From contig JAAYBZ010000036.1 in NCBI GenBank assembly GCA_012744445.1, positions 1-39,658 of the forward strand: a stretch of DNA of 39,658 nucleotides. Reading direction: 5' to 3'. The notes under the pieces are model-generated. The model made no database searches. It saw only the letters and a program-made list of their open reading frames with translations, and was not told where the DNA came from. The DNA comes from Myxococcales bacterium (GTDB lineage Bacteria; Myxococcota_A; Polyangia; Polyangiales; Houyiibacteriaceae). A program made the translations under genes and the position numbers. How positions within the stretch are numbered: the first letter of the stretch is position 1; every line of letters begins with the position of its first letter. Below, piece by piece: positions 17,407 through 30,100 of the stretch.

Positions 17407-18393
17407 ATGTTCCGCGCCATGCCGCGCCTCTCGACGTCGCTGATCCTCGCGCTCCTCTTCGCCCTCGTCGGCTGCGGTGGGCGCTCCGTCCAGACCGCGC
17501 CCACGACGGCGCCCGCCGCCGAATCGGCCCCCTCGGAGCGCTCGCATCGGACGCTCGCATGCGCCGCCACGGAGGGTCTGCGCGTCGGCCTGCCTCGGCC
17601 CTTCCTCTACGAGGTGCGCCACGGCCAGAACACCTCGCTCCTCTTCGGCACCATCCACGCCGGCGTCGCCGCGCAGCGCGCCCTCGGCGACCGTTGCCTC
17701 GAGGCGGTGAAGCGCGCGCGCATCCTCCTCACCGAGCTCCCCCTCGAGGTCGATCAGCGCCTGATCGTCTCGGCGATGATGCTCCCCGAGGGACAGTCGC
17801 TCCGCGCCCTCGTGGGCGACGCCCGCTTCGAGCAGATCGCCGCGCGCATCGACGGCGCGCCGCCCGAGCTGCTCGATCGCTTCGCGCCGTGGGCCGCCGT
17901 CGTCGCCGCGAGCGTGGAGGAGATGAAGCAGATCGCCGCGGCGCGCGGCGGCGATCGGGACGCGGTCATGGATCAGGAGATCCAGACGCTCGCGACCCGC
18001 TTCGGCGTGCCCAACGACGGGCTCGAGACTCCCGAGGCACAGCTCGCCCTCTTCACGGAGGCCCCGCTCGCCGCGCTCCTGCGCATGGCCGACCGCTCCT
18101 TTTCGGAACAAGGCTACGCCGAGGGCGTGGAGCTCTTCGAGGCCTACCTCGCGGGGGACGAGGGCGCGCTCCACGAGATGAGCGACATGGACTACCTCGA
18201 GGACATCGCCCCGGAATTCCTCGAGGCCATCCTCCCCGCGCGGAACCGCGCTTGGATGCCCCGGCTCACCGACGAGCTCCAGAAGGGCGGCGTCTTCGTG
18301 GCCGTGGGCGCCGGGCACCTCTTCGGCGAGGACGGGCTCCTCGAGCTCCTCGCGAAGGCCGGCTTCGAGATCCGGCGGCTGACCTTCGACTGA
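17407..18393 (+). CDS. TraB/GumN family lipoprotein
   Basis: A 328-aa exported lipoprotein of the TraB/PrgY/GumN superfamily, whose members are proposed metalloproteases. The signal peptide ends in LVGC (Cys23). The family motifs are GTIH at 81-84, LLTELPLEV carrying the conserved Glu, and a C-terminal GAGHLFGEDGLLELL. The start could also be ATG at 17419 (MPRLSTSL), and neither has a convincing ribosome site. Only 3 bp separate its stop from the convergent tgt gene. Confidence 0.85.
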   Translation: MFRAMPRLSTSLILALLFALVGCGGRSVQTAPTTAPAAESAPSERSHRTLACAATEGLRVGLPRPFLYEVRHGQNTSLLFGTIHAGVAAQRALGDRCLEAVKRARILLTELPLEVDQRLIVSAMMLPEGQSLRALVGDARFEQIAARIDGAPPELLDRFAPWAAVVAASVEEMKQIAAARGGDRDAVMDQEIQTLATRFGVPNDGLETPEAQLALFTEAPLAALLRMADRSFSEQGYAEGVELFEAYLAGDEGALHEMSDMDYLEDIAPEFLEAILPARNRAWMPRLTDELQKGGVFVAVGAGHLFGEDGLLELLAKAGFEIRRLTFD

Positions 18394-18396
18394 AGC

Positions 18397-19538
<1,142 letters not shown>

Positions 19539-19542
<4 letters not shown>

Positions 19543-20609
19543 CGCGCGCTCCCCTCCTTCTTCCTTCGGCGAATCCACATCGCGTCGCCGTAGCTGTAGA
19601 ACCGATAGCGCGCCTCGATGGCCGCCCGGTACGCGGCGCGCGTCTCCTCCACGCCCGCGAACGCCATCACGAGCGCGAGCAGCGTCGAGCGCGGGAGGTG
19701 GAAGTTGGTGATGAGCGAGTCGACGACGCGGAAGTCGTAGCCGGGCTGGATGAGGAGATCGGTGGACGCCGCGCCCGCGCGCACGAGGCCGCGCGCGTCG
19801 GGATCGGCGGAGGACTCGAGCGCGCGCACCACCGTGGTGCCCACCGCGAGCACGGGGCGCCCCTCTTCGCGCGCGAGCGCGATGGCCGCCGCCGTCACCT
19901 CGGGGATGCGGTAGCGCTCGGTGTGCATGGGGTGCCGGTCGAGATCGTCGACCTTGACGGGGAGGAAGGTCCCGAGCCCCACGTGGAGCGTCACGCGTGC
20001 GAAGCGGTGCCCCTCGGCCTCGAGCGCGGCGACGAGCGCGGGCGTGAAGTGGAGGCCCGCGGTGGGCGCCGCGACGGCCCCACGCTCGCTCGCGAAGATG
20101 GTCTGGTAGCGCTCCTCGTCGAAGGACGACGCCGCGCGGCGCACGTAGGGCGGGAGCGGCATCGCGCCGAGCGCCTCGATGGCCGCGTCGACGCCCTCTT
20201 CGGCGAAGAGGCTCACCTCCCACGTCTCGTCGTCGCGTCGACGCTCGATCCGCGCCACGAGCCGGCCCTCGCCGAAGAGGAGCTCGTGCCCCGGGGCGAG
20301 GCGCTTGGAGGCGCGCCCGAGGGTCGCCCAGCGCTCGTGCTTGCCGCTCCCCTCGAGCTTCTCGACGAGGAAGATCTCGGCCTTGCCGCCGCTCGGCCGG
20401 CGCCCGAGGAGCCGCGCCGGGAAGACCTTCGTGTCGTTCACCACGATGAGGCTCTTCGGCAGGAGCGAGGGGAGCTCGCGCACGAAGCGGTGCTCGATGC
20501 GGCCGCCCTCGGGATCGAGCGCGAGGAGGCGCGCGTCGTGGCGCACCTCGACCGGCGTCTGCGCGATCAGCTCGTCGGGGAGCACGAAGTCGAGCTCGTC
20601 CACACGCAT
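19539..20609 (-). CDS. queA: S-adenosylmethionine:tRNA ribosyltransferase-isomerase
   Basis: A 356-aa enzyme that transfers the ribosyl group of SAM to preQ1 in tRNA to form epoxyqueuosine. Family motifs are DELIAQTPVEVRHDARLL at the start, VVNDTKVFPARLLGRR, PTAGLHFT in the middle and NFHLPRSTLLALVMAF near the end. It lies 6 bp after the zinc-ribbon gene and overlaps tgt by 4 bp, giving a queA-tgt pair in pathway order reversed relative to reaction order. Confidence 0.96.
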
Positions 20610-20615
20610 GACGGC

Positions 20616-22421
20616 TCACTTGGAGAGCGGGACGATGAACGCGGCGTCGACGCGCGGCACCGAGACCACGCGGCCGGTGTCGACCGTCCGGAAACGTTGC
20701 GGCCCCGAGATCTCGCCGGCCACGCGCACCCAGCTGTGCGCGCGCACCGAGACCACGCCAGGGCAGCTCACCCACACCGGGCACTTCTGCCCGCGAGGGC
20801 AGTCGCGCATGAGCACCTGGAGGTCGCTCTTCCCGTTCTTCGTGTCCACGTGGTAGGCGAGGCCGTCGAATTTCACCCGCTTGCCGCGGTGGGCGCTGGG
20901 GTTCTCGGCGAGCGCGGGGTACGCGACGTGCCCGTCGGTCTCGAAGCGCTCGAACTCGGCGGCGAGGCTCGCCACGCGTCGCACCTCGATCTTGCGCACC
21001 GAGGGCGCGGCGCCCCCTTCCTTGGCCTCGAGCGTGAAGACGTGGCTCCCGAGGCTCGGGAGCGCGAGCCGGGTCTCGATGCGACCACCGCGGTTCTCGA
21101 CGGGCTTTCCGTCGAGCGTGACGCGCGCCTCGGGGTGGACGCCGACGACGAGCTCGAGGGAGCTCTCGTCGGTGACGACCGAGGTCCCCGGCCGCTCCAC
21201 CAGGAGCTTGGCCTTGGGGAGGCTGAAGGTGGTCGAGCCGTGCCGCTCGTCGCCGTTCGGGGCGCGGTAGGCGTGGCGCACCACACGGTCGACCGTGCCC
21301 CCGCTCCCGGCTTCGGGATCGAGGGGGAAGTCGTGATGCCCGCGCCCTTCGGCGTCGAGCTTCACGAGGTGATCGTCGAGCAGGACGATGGCGCCGGGGC
21401 TCGTCTCCACCTGCACGCGGAAGACGGGCGGCTCCTCGGCGAAGCCCGCAGCGTCGGGGCGGAGCCGATAGGGCACGTCGAGGGCGAGCTGATGGGAGGC
21501 GATCTTCCCCGCCGCCGTGACGAGATCGACGTTCACGACGTTCTTGCCCACGCGCACGTCCTCGGGCTCGAGCGGGAAGACCGCGCGGCCGTGGTCGAGC
21601 GCGGCCTCTTCGCCGTCGAAGCGCACGCGGAGCCCGGGCGCCGCGTCGGGGACCTCGATGACCAATTGCTCGACGCCGCCCGCGTTCTCGATGGAGGCCT
21701 GCACCGCGTCGCGCGAGAGCGCGCGGAAGGTCACGACGCCGCCCGCGACGAGGGCGAAGCCGAGCGCGAGCGCCGCGACCACCGCGAAGACGCGCTTCTT
21801 CTTGCCGCGCTCGGCGTCGCGTCCGGCGCCGCGACGACGCCTCGCGCCCGCCGCGGTGGCGCCGGTGGAGTACTGGGCCTCGGTCGGGAAGGAGTCGCGC
21901 GGCCGCTCCTCGAGCCGCGCCTCGCTCGCGGTGCGATACGCGGGCGCGGGCTCGGGCTCGGCGCGCGGCGACGGCGTCACCGGCGCCGCGGGCTCCGCCA
22001 CGGGCGAAGACGTGGCGGGCGCGGGGCTCGACGGAGCCGCGGCCATCGGCGCGCTCACGGGCGCAGGCACGGCGGCCACCGGCGCAGGGCTCGCCGGAGC
22101 CGCGGCCACCGGCGCGGCGGCGAGCGCCACGGGCGGCACCTCGACGCTCGGCGCGGTCGGCGCGAGCTCGGGCGTGAGCCCCGGGAAAGACGGGGCGTAC
22201 ACGCCGACCATGGTGGTGTTGGGGTCGGCCTCGTCGGCCGCGCTCGGCTCGGGCGACGCGATGGGCGACGGCACCGAGAAGAGCGTCGGCGCGGCGGCCG
22301 GGAAGTCGGGGACGACGGGCTCGGGCGGCGGCTCGAGCCGCGCGCCGCAATCGCCGCAGAACCGATACCCCGGCGGAGCCGGCGTGCCGCATTGGGCGCA
22401 GGTGAGGCCTCGATCCGCCAT
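20616..22421 (-). CDS. Zinc-ribbon, single-pass membrane protein with Ala/Pro linker
   Basis: A 601-aa protein of unknown function. Residues 8-25 form a zinc ribbon (C8xxC11, C22xxC25). A low-complexity Ala/Pro/Ser linker follows to about residue 175, then a basic stretch and one membrane helix around 215-240. The outer part looks like tandem Ig-like or PEGA-like beta domains, ending with an OB-like beta domain (RGKRVKFDGLAYHV) that carries two Cys in CPRGQKC and one in VSCPG. Zinc-ribbon plus Ala/Pro linker plus membrane helix is a common style in myxobacterial signalling or envelope proteins. It sits between dapB and queA on the same strand, but the link to either is unclear. Confidence 0.75.
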   Translation of the reverse strand: MADRGLTCAQCGTPAPPGYRFCGDCGARLEPPPEPVVPDFPAAAPTLFSVPSPIASPEPSAADEADPNTTMVGVYAPSFPGLTPELAPTAPSVEVPPVALAAAPVAAAPASPAPVAAVPAPVSAPMAAAPSSPAPATSSPVAEPAAPVTPSPRAEPEPAPAYRTASEARLEERPRDSFPTEAQYSTGATAAGARRRRGAGRDAERGKKKRVFAVVAALALGFALVAGGVVTFRALSRDAVQASIENAGGVEQLVIEVPDAAPGLRVRFDGEEAALDHGRAVFPLEPEDVRVGKNVVNVDLVTAAGKIASHQLALDVPYRLRPDAAGFAEEPPVFRVQVETSPGAIVLLDDHLVKLDAEGRGHHDFPLDPEAGSGGTVDRVVRHAYRAPNGDERHGSTTFSLPKAKLLVERPGTSVVTDESSLELVVGVHPEARVTLDGKPVENRGGRIETRLALPSLGSHVFTLEAKEGGAAPSVRKIEVRRVASLAAEFERFETDGHVAYPALAENPSAHRGKRVKFDGLAYHVDTKNGKSDLQVLMRDCPRGQKCPVWVSCPGVVSVRAHSWVRVAGEISGPQRFRTVDTGRVVSVPRVDAAFIVPLSK

Positions 22422-22456
22422 GGGGGCCCGAGCCTAGCAGGCCCGGGGGCCCGCCT

Positions 22457-23260
22457 CTAGCGAGAGATGCCCATCACGTCGAACATGTCGTAGAGCCCGG
22501 GACCCTTCCCCGCCACCCAGAGCGCCGCGCGCACGGCCCCGCGCGCGAAGATCATCCGGTCGGTCGCGCGGTGGGTGAGCTCGAGCCGCTCGCCGTAGCC
22601 GCTGAGGTAGAGCGTGTGCTCGCCCACGACGTCGCCGCCACGGAGCGTCATCACGCCGATCTCGGCGTCGGTGCGCGCGCCCACCTGCCCTTCGCGCCCG
22701 CACACGCGATCCTTCTTGGGGTCCACGCCCTTGGCGCGCGCGACCACTTCGAGGAGCTTGACGGCCGTGCCGCTCGGCGCGTCCACCTTGTGCCGGTGGT
22801 GCATCTCGAAGATCTCGGCGTCGAAGGCCGGGCCCATGAGCTCCGCCGCGCGCTCGGCGAGGTAGAAGAGCGCGGTCACGCCCTGGCTGTAGTTGGGCGC
22901 GTAGACGACGCCGCGCTCCTTGGCGAGCGCGGCGATCGCGGCGTTGGTCTCGTCGGAGAGGCCCGTGGTGCCGATGACGAGCTTGGCGCCGCTCTCCTCC
23001 ACGAGCGGGAGCAGGCCGGCGGTCGCCTTGGGGAGCGTGAAGTCGATCACGACGTCGGCCTGGGCGATGCCCTCGCGCGCATCGCTCGTGACCGTCACGC
23101 CGAGCGGGTCGAGTCCTGCGAGCACGCCCGCGTCCTTGCCCACGGCCTCGCCGTGATCGACCGCGCCGACGAGCTCGGCATCCTGAACTTCGTGGACGAC
23201 GCGGACGAGGCTCCGTCCCATGCGGCCCGCCGCGCCATGAATCGCAATCTTGATCGGCAT
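22457..23260 (-). CDS. dapB: 4-hydroxy-tetrahydrodipicolinate reductase
   Basis: A 267-aa NAD(P)H-dependent enzyme of the lysine and diaminopimelate pathway. The nucleotide-binding loop GAAGRMGR is at 9-16. GTTGLSDE comes next, then APNYSQGV, and the catalytic segment H154-H155-R-H157-K158-VDAPSGTA. It is the first gene of a minus-strand run with the zinc-ribbon gene, queA and tgt. The ATG is preceded by GGAGAAGAG, and a promoter candidate lies at 23294-23322. lysA of the same pathway is at 9461. Confidence 0.97.
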   Translation of the reverse strand: MPIKIAIHGAAGRMGRSLVRVVHEVQDAELVGAVDHGEAVGKDAGVLAGLDPLGVTVTSDAREGIAQADVVIDFTLPKATAGLLPLVEESGAKLVIGTTGLSDETNAAIAALAKERGVVYAPNYSQGVTALFYLAERAAELMGPAFDAEIFEMHHRHKVDAPSGTAVKLLEVVARAKGVDPKKDRVCGREGQVGARTDAEIGVMTLRGGDVVGEHTLYLSGYGERLELTHRATDRMIFARGAVRAALWVAGKGPGLYDMFDVMGISR

Positions 23261-23293
23261 CTCTTCTCCAGCCCCGGGGACGCGGGGCGACGC

Positions 23294-23322
23294 ACCTTAC
23301 CGCCAAGCTCGGAGACGACCAA
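23294..23322 (-). promoter_or_regulatory. Candidate sigma70 promoter for dapB
   Basis: On the minus strand TTGGTC is followed after 17 bp by TAAGGT. The expected transcription start is near 23287, about 27 nt before the dapB ATG, which leaves room for its ribosome site. This is assigned from motif match only. Confidence 0.45.
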
Positions 23323-23368
23323 GCCGCTCGCATCCCGCGGCGAAGCGATGCACCCTCGGCGCCCGAAG

Positions 23369-24028
23369 ATGTCCCCCTCCCCTCGCCTCACCCCCGCCCG
23401 TGCGTTCGTGCCGTTCTTCGTGGTGAGCGCGCTCGAGCTCGTCGCGCGCCTCTTCGATCTCGACGCGATCGCGACGATCACCAAGCCCCTCTTGATGCCG
23501 GCGCTCGCGCTCGTGGTCTTCCTCGAAGCGCCCACGGCGCCGCGCGGCCCGCGGGTGCTCCTCCTCGCAGGCCTCGGCTTCTCCTGGCTGGGCGACGTGC
23601 TCCTCATGGGCGAGGGGCTCGGCTTCTTTTCGGCCGGGCTCTCCGCCTTCCTCCTCGCGCACGTGGCGTACGTGGTGCTCTTCGCGCGCGCGGTCCCGGG
23701 GCGGATCCGGCCCTTCTCGCTCGTCTACGTCGTCGCCTACGTGGCGATGCTCTTCCTCGTCGGCCCGCACCTCGGAGCGCTCTTCGTCCCCGTGCTCCTC
23801 TACGGCGCGATCCTCGCGACGATGGCGGCCTTCGCCACGCGCGGCGACCGCACGCTCGCCCTCGGCGGCGGCCTCTTCATGGTCTCCGACGCCATCCTCG
23901 CCGCGCGGAAATTCCTCGATGGCGTGGAGATCCCCTTCGGGAGCTTCCTCGTGATGCTCACCTACCTCGCGGCCCAAGCGCTCATCACGGCGAGCATCAC
24001 GCGCGCGCTTCGCGAGGGCGTCCGCTGA
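23369..24028 (+). CDS. Lysoplasmalogenase (YhhN/TMEM86 family)
   Basis: A 219-aa protein of seven or eight membrane helices in the YhhN family. Characterised members hydrolyse the vinyl-ether bond of lysoplasmalogens. The family motifs FSWLGDVLLMGEG in the third helix and FMVSDAILAARKF near the end carry the conserved Asp residues. An in-frame ATG at 23348 is an alternative start. Neither start has a strong ribosome site, and 23369 is preferred because it gives a compact N-terminus. It is divergent from dapB. Confidence 0.85.
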   Translation: MSPSPRLTPARAFVPFFVVSALELVARLFDLDAIATITKPLLMPALALVVFLEAPTAPRGPRVLLLAGLGFSWLGDVLLMGEGLGFFSAGLSAFLLAHVAYVVLFARAVPGRIRPFSLVYVVAYVAMLFLVGPHLGALFVPVLLYGAILATMAAFATRGDRTLALGGGLFMVSDAILAARKFLDGVEIPFGSFLVMLTYLAAQALITASITRALREGVR

Positions 24029-24060
24029 GCGTGCGCCCACATCCTCGGCAGGCCGCGCAC

Positions 24061-24088
24061 TTTACACGAGCGCTCCCGGCCGGATAAC
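24061..24088 (+). promoter_or_regulatory. Candidate sigma70 promoter for glpK
   Basis: TTTACA (24061-24066) is followed after 16 bp by GATAAC (24083-24088). The predicted transcription start is close to 24095, only about 9 nt before the glpK ATG at 24104, so the leader would be very short. Motif match only. Confidence 0.45.
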
Positions 24089-24103
24089 CTGCGTTCGACA
24101 TCC

Positions 24104-25599
<1,496 letters not shown>

Positions 25600-25603
<4 letters not shown>

Positions 25604-26307
25604 CCACGGTCGACAAACGCGGCTCACGCGACAAATTGAAGAAAATGCGTGAGGTCCCGATTTCCTGGGAGTCCCTCGAGGACGCGTTCGAGAACAACGC
25701 GCACGAGGTGCACAGCTACCTCCACCTCGAGACGGGCGAGGTGATCCGCGTCGTGGACGGCATCGCCGATCCCACGATGCACAGCCGGATCATGGCCGAT
25801 CCGCTCTACCTCCGCGTCGATCCGGTGTCCTCGCGCGAGCAATACCGCTGGATGGAGCACTTCATCGCGGAGGTCGAGGATCCCGAGCTCAAGCAGATGC
25901 TCCTCACGGCGATCGACGGAAAGGGCGCGTTCCGCCGCTTCAAGGACGTGCTCATCGGCTACCCCGTCGATCGGGAGCGCTGGTTCTCGTTCCGCTCCGC
26001 CCGCCTGCGCGAGTGCATGGAGGGCTGGCTCGCCGCGCATGACATCAAGTCGGTGGAGCGCCCCGAGTGGAAGGTCCCCTCGGCCGACGAGGTCAAGCCG
26101 CTGGTGGAGAGCGCTGCCGTCGAGACGCCGGCGCGCCGCAAGCGCAGCGCCTCGGTCGAGGCAGCCCGCGTCCGCCTCCGCGAGCTCGTCGAGATCCTCC
26201 CGGCGCGTGACGTCGAGACGGCCGTCGCCTTCCTCGAGTTCCTCAAGGACAGGCGTCGTGCGTCGCGGCACACGACGACGCCCGAAGATGCGACGCCCGA
26301 GAGCTGA
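25600..26307 (+). CDS. UPF0158 family protein
   Basis: A 235-aa soluble protein. The first 150 residues match the UPF0158 family: VPISWESLEDAFENN, then YLHLETGEVIRV, and FRRFKDVLIGYPVDRERWFSF. The role of the family is unknown. The C-terminal 80 residues are charged, with a final helix rich in Arg. The start codon overlaps the glpK stop (ATGA), which indicates co-translation, and its end overlaps the next gene by 20 bp. Confidence 0.85.
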
Positions 26308-26962
26308 GATCGCCCTCGTCCTCGCGCTCCTCCTCGGGATCTTCGCGGGGAGCGCGAGAGCCCAAGAGGTGGGCGATGGGATCGCCGCCATCGTGGGAGG
26401 GACGGTGCCTGGGCCCGGGACGATCGTCATCCTCCGCTCCGACGTCGCGCTGAGGGCGCGGATGCTCCTCCTCGGCCGCGGCGGCGAGGCCACGCTCGAT
26501 CAGCCCATCCCCCCTTCGCTCCTCGCGGTCGTCCTCCGCAACCTCGTCGACGAGGCGCTGATCGCGTTCGAGGCCCGGCGCATCGACCTCCCCCCGCCCA
26601 CCCCGGCGGCCCTCCAGGTCGAGCGCGCCCGCCTCCATGCGAGCGTCGGCGGCGAGGCGCGGATGCGTCTCCTCCTCGAGCGCGTGGGCGCCAGCCGCGC
26701 CGAGCTCGACGCCATCGTCGACCGACGCGCCCGCGTCGCGGCCTTCCTCGAGCTCCACCTCGGGGGCGAGAACCTCGTGGCCGAGCACGAGGTGAAGCGG
26801 CGCTTCGCCGAAGGCGACCATCCCTTCGTCGGCATGAGCTACGAAGACGCCGCCGCGCCGCTCCGCGTGATGATGACCGACGAGCGCCTCGGACAGGCGG
26901 TGGCCGAGTGGGTCGGCATCCTGAGGGAGCGCACCCCGGTGGTCATCCGGGCCGAGTACTAG
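26288..26962 (+). CDS. Exported SurA-N-like protein
   Basis: A 224-aa protein with a cleavable signal peptide (hydrophobic core ALVLALLLGIFAG, then SARAQ). The mature part resembles the N-terminal chaperone domain of SurA and related periplasmic foldases: a DGIAAIVGG start, LRNLVDEALIAFEARR and long helices. No peptidyl-prolyl isomerase domain follows. It may be a short periplasmic chaperone or simply a helical exported protein. ATG at 26288 overlaps the UPF0158 gene by 20 bp in another frame. Confidence 0.7.
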   Translation: MRRPRAEIALVLALLLGIFAGSARAQEVGDGIAAIVGGTVPGPGTIVILRSDVALRARMLLLGRGGEATLDQPIPPSLLAVVLRNLVDEALIAFEARRIDLPPPTPAALQVERARLHASVGGEARMRLLLERVGASRAELDAIVDRRARVAAFLELHLGGENLVAEHEVKRRFAEGDHPFVGMSYEDAAAPLRVMMTDERLGQAVAEWVGILRERTPVVIRAEY

Positions 26963-27109
26963 GCAGATCGCCCTAGCCCCGCCGCCGGCCGCGTCTCCCG
27001 TCGAGAAGCGATCGCCCACCGGTTGGGGCCTTTGGCCCGGATCGCGCCCGATACCCACTACATATTGTGGAGGTCACGGAATGACCAGCGCGGCCGGTTG
27101 ATGTTCGCG

Positions 27110-27138
27110 TTGCAATCCGCGGTCACGGGGGATAGCGT
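27110..27138 (+). promoter_or_regulatory. Candidate promoter for smc
   Basis: TTGCAA (27110-27115) and TAGCGT (27133-27138) are 17 bp apart within the 218-bp gap before smc. The expected transcription start would be near 27145, about 36 nt before the chosen GTG. The -10 element is a weak match. Confidence 0.3.
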
Positions 27139-27180
27139 CGTAGCGGCCCCGACCTGAGCGGACGGGTGCCCGGGTGGCCC

Positions 27181-30100
27181 GTGAAGATCAAACGCCTCGA
27201 AATCGTCGGCTTCAAATCGTTCGTCAACCGGACGGTGGTCGACTTCGACCACAACATCACCGCGATCGTCGGACCGAACGGCTGCGGCAAGTCGAACGTC
27301 GTCGACGCCATCAAGTGGGTCATGGGCGAGCAGAGCGCGAAGATGCTCCGCGGCGGCTCGATGACCGACGTGATCTTCAACGGCTCCGAGTCCATGGGGC
27401 CCGCCCAGAGCGCCGAGGTCTCGCTCACCTTCGACAACACCGACGGCCTCACGCCCCCGGAGTACGCGCAGTACGCCGAGATCACCGTCACCCGGCGCCT
27501 CCACCGCGACGGACGCAGCGACTACATCATCAACAAGCAGCCCGTGCGGTTGATGGACGTCACCAACCTCTTCCTCGGCACGGGCGTGGGGCGCCGCGCC
27601 TACTCCACCATCGAGCAGGGGCGCATCGGCTTCATCGTCTCCTCCAAGCCCGAAGACCGCCGCCACATGATCGAGGAGGCGGCGGGCATCACCAAGTTCA
27701 AGGTCCGCAAGAAGACCGCCGAGCGGAAGATGGAGCAGACGCGCGAGAACCTGCAGCGTCTCTCCGACCTCGCGAGCGGGCTCGAGCGCAACGTCGCCTC
27801 GCTCAAGCGGCAGGCCCAGAAGGCCGAGCGCTACCTCGAGTACATGAAGGAGCTCGAGAGCCTCGAGCTCTACGTCGCCGCCTTCCGCTACCTCGAGCTC
27901 TTCACCGAGCAGAAGCACCTCCTCCGGGCCGCGGAGCACACGGCCGCCACGCTGGAGGGCAAGCGCTTCGGGCTCGTCCACCTCGAGGCCGAGTCCGAGG
28001 CCGAGCGAGCCTCCATCGAGGCGCTCTCGCGTGAGGTCGAGCGAGCCCAGGCCCTCGCCTACGAGATGAACAACCAGGTGCGCGTCCTCGAGGGCCGCAT
28101 CGAGGCCGCCGAGAGCCGCCGCCGCGCCCTCGACGAGCGCGAAGGCATGGCCGCGCGTGAGCTCGAGGAGCTCGCCGCCCAGCGCGAGCGCCTCGCCGCC
28201 GAGCGCGACCGCCTCCTCGAATCGCTCGACGAGCTCGCCCTCGCCGAGGACTCCACGCAGGGCCTCGTCGACGCCGAGGCCGACGCCGCGGAGGAGCTCA
28301 AGATCGCAGCCACCGAGGCCGAGCGCCGCCTCCACGCCCTCCGCGAGCGCGCGAGCGAGATCCGCATGCGCATCGCGCGCGCCGACTCCGCGCTCAAGGG
28401 CACGCTCCGCCGCCGCGAGGAGTCCGCCGGGCGCAAGGAGCGCCTCGCGATGGAGCGCGCCGAGCTCGAGGCGCGCGTCGCCGACGCCGAGCAGGAGCGC
28501 GAAGAGCTCGCCGCCCGCCTCGAGGGGCTCCGCGGCGGCAAGGAAGACACCGCCGAGCGCCGCGCCGCGGTCGAGGCCGAGCTCAAGGGCCTCCGCGACG
28601 AGCTCGAGGCCGCCGTGCGCACCGTCGACGGACTCCGCGACGAGGTCAGCCAGAAGCGCAGCCGCCTCCGCTCGCTCCAGGAGATCGAGGCCCGCTTCGA
28701 GGGCGTGGGCGCCGGCGTGCGTGCCCTCATGACCCGCTTCGGCGAGAGCCCCGCGGCGCGCGCCGAGCGCGGCGTCCTCGGTCTGCTCGCCGATCGCATC
28801 GAGTGCCCGACCGAGCTCACCCGCGCCCTCGCCGGCGCCCTCGGCCCGCGGCTCGAGAACGTCGTCGTGCGCGACGCCGAGGCCTCGCTCGAGGCCGTGC
28901 GCTTCCTCCGCGAGGGCTCGCGCGGTCGTGCCACCGTCGTGCCGCTCACGGCGCGCGTGAGCCAGACCGCCTCGAGCGTCCCCGAGGGCGAAGGCGTCCG
29001 CGGCCGGCTCGCCGATCTCCTCCGCACCGACGACGAGACGCGCGCCGTGCTCGAGGCGCTCGCCGGCCACTTCGTCGTGGTCGACTCCCTCGAGGTCGCC
29101 ACCTCCCTTCGCGCGCGACATCCCGACGTGGGCTTCGTCACCCTCGAGGGGGACGTGGTGGAGAGCACCGGCGCGCTCACCGGCGGCGCCGGCGACGACG
29201 GCCACGCGCACATGGTCAAGGTGAAGCGTGAGATCCGCGAGCTCACCGACGCCGTGGCCGAGCTCGGCGCGCGCTTCGACGCGGCCGAGGCCCGCCGCAA
29301 CGAGCTCCGCACGCGCATCGCCGGCCTCGAGGCCGAGCTCGACGCCGCCCGCGCGGCCGCGCAGGACACCGCCGTGGCGGTCGTCGCGGTGGAGAAGGAC
29401 CTCCGCGCCGTCGAGGACGAGCTCGCCCGCGCCCGCAAGCGCCTCGAAGACGTCGAGCTCGAGAGCCGCGAGCTCGACGAGGGCCTCGGCATGGTCGACG
29501 ACGAGGAGTCGGAGGCCCGCGCGGACCTCGAGGACGCCCGCGAGGAGGAGCTCTCGCTCGAGGCCGAGATCGAGGCCGCCGAGCAGGACTACGAGGAGAA
29601 GCGCGAGCGAGTCGAGGAGCAGGCCTCTCGCCTCACCGAGGTCCGCGTCCGCGCGGCCCAGGCCCGCCAGCGCGCCGAGAGCGAGCGAATGGCCCTCGAC
29701 CGCCTCGAGCACGCCGCCCTCGAGCTCGACCACCGCGAGCGGCGTCTCCGCGGTGACGTCGAGAACAGCGACATCGAGCGCGTGCGCATCGCCGGCGAGA
29801 TCTTCCGTGCCCGCGACGACCTCGACAACGCCGTCGAGGTCGCGATGCGCGCCAAGCGCGCGGCCGAGGAGCTCCGCGCCAAGTTCGAAGAGGCCCGCGC
29901 CGGCATCGGCACCAACGACGCCGAGATCAAGGAGCTCCGCGCCTCGATCGAGCGGCTCACCAACGAGCACAATACGCAGAAGCTCCGCCTCCGCGAGATC
30001 GAGATGAACCTCGAGCACCTCGTGGGCGGCGTGCAGGAGAAGTACGGCAAGGACATCCGAAAGCACCTCGTCGACTTCCACGCCCGCGAGCTCCCGGACG

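Noticed and set aside
22422..22456. A GGGCCC-rich inverted repeat between dapB and the zinc-ribbon gene as terminator
   Set aside because: It lies inside a same-strand gene run, has no T tract, and several alternative foldings are equally good.
27030..27050. A sigma54-like GG-N10-GC element in the smc leader
   Set aside because: Only the GG and GC pairs fit. The TTGC half is absent, and such spacing is common in this base composition.
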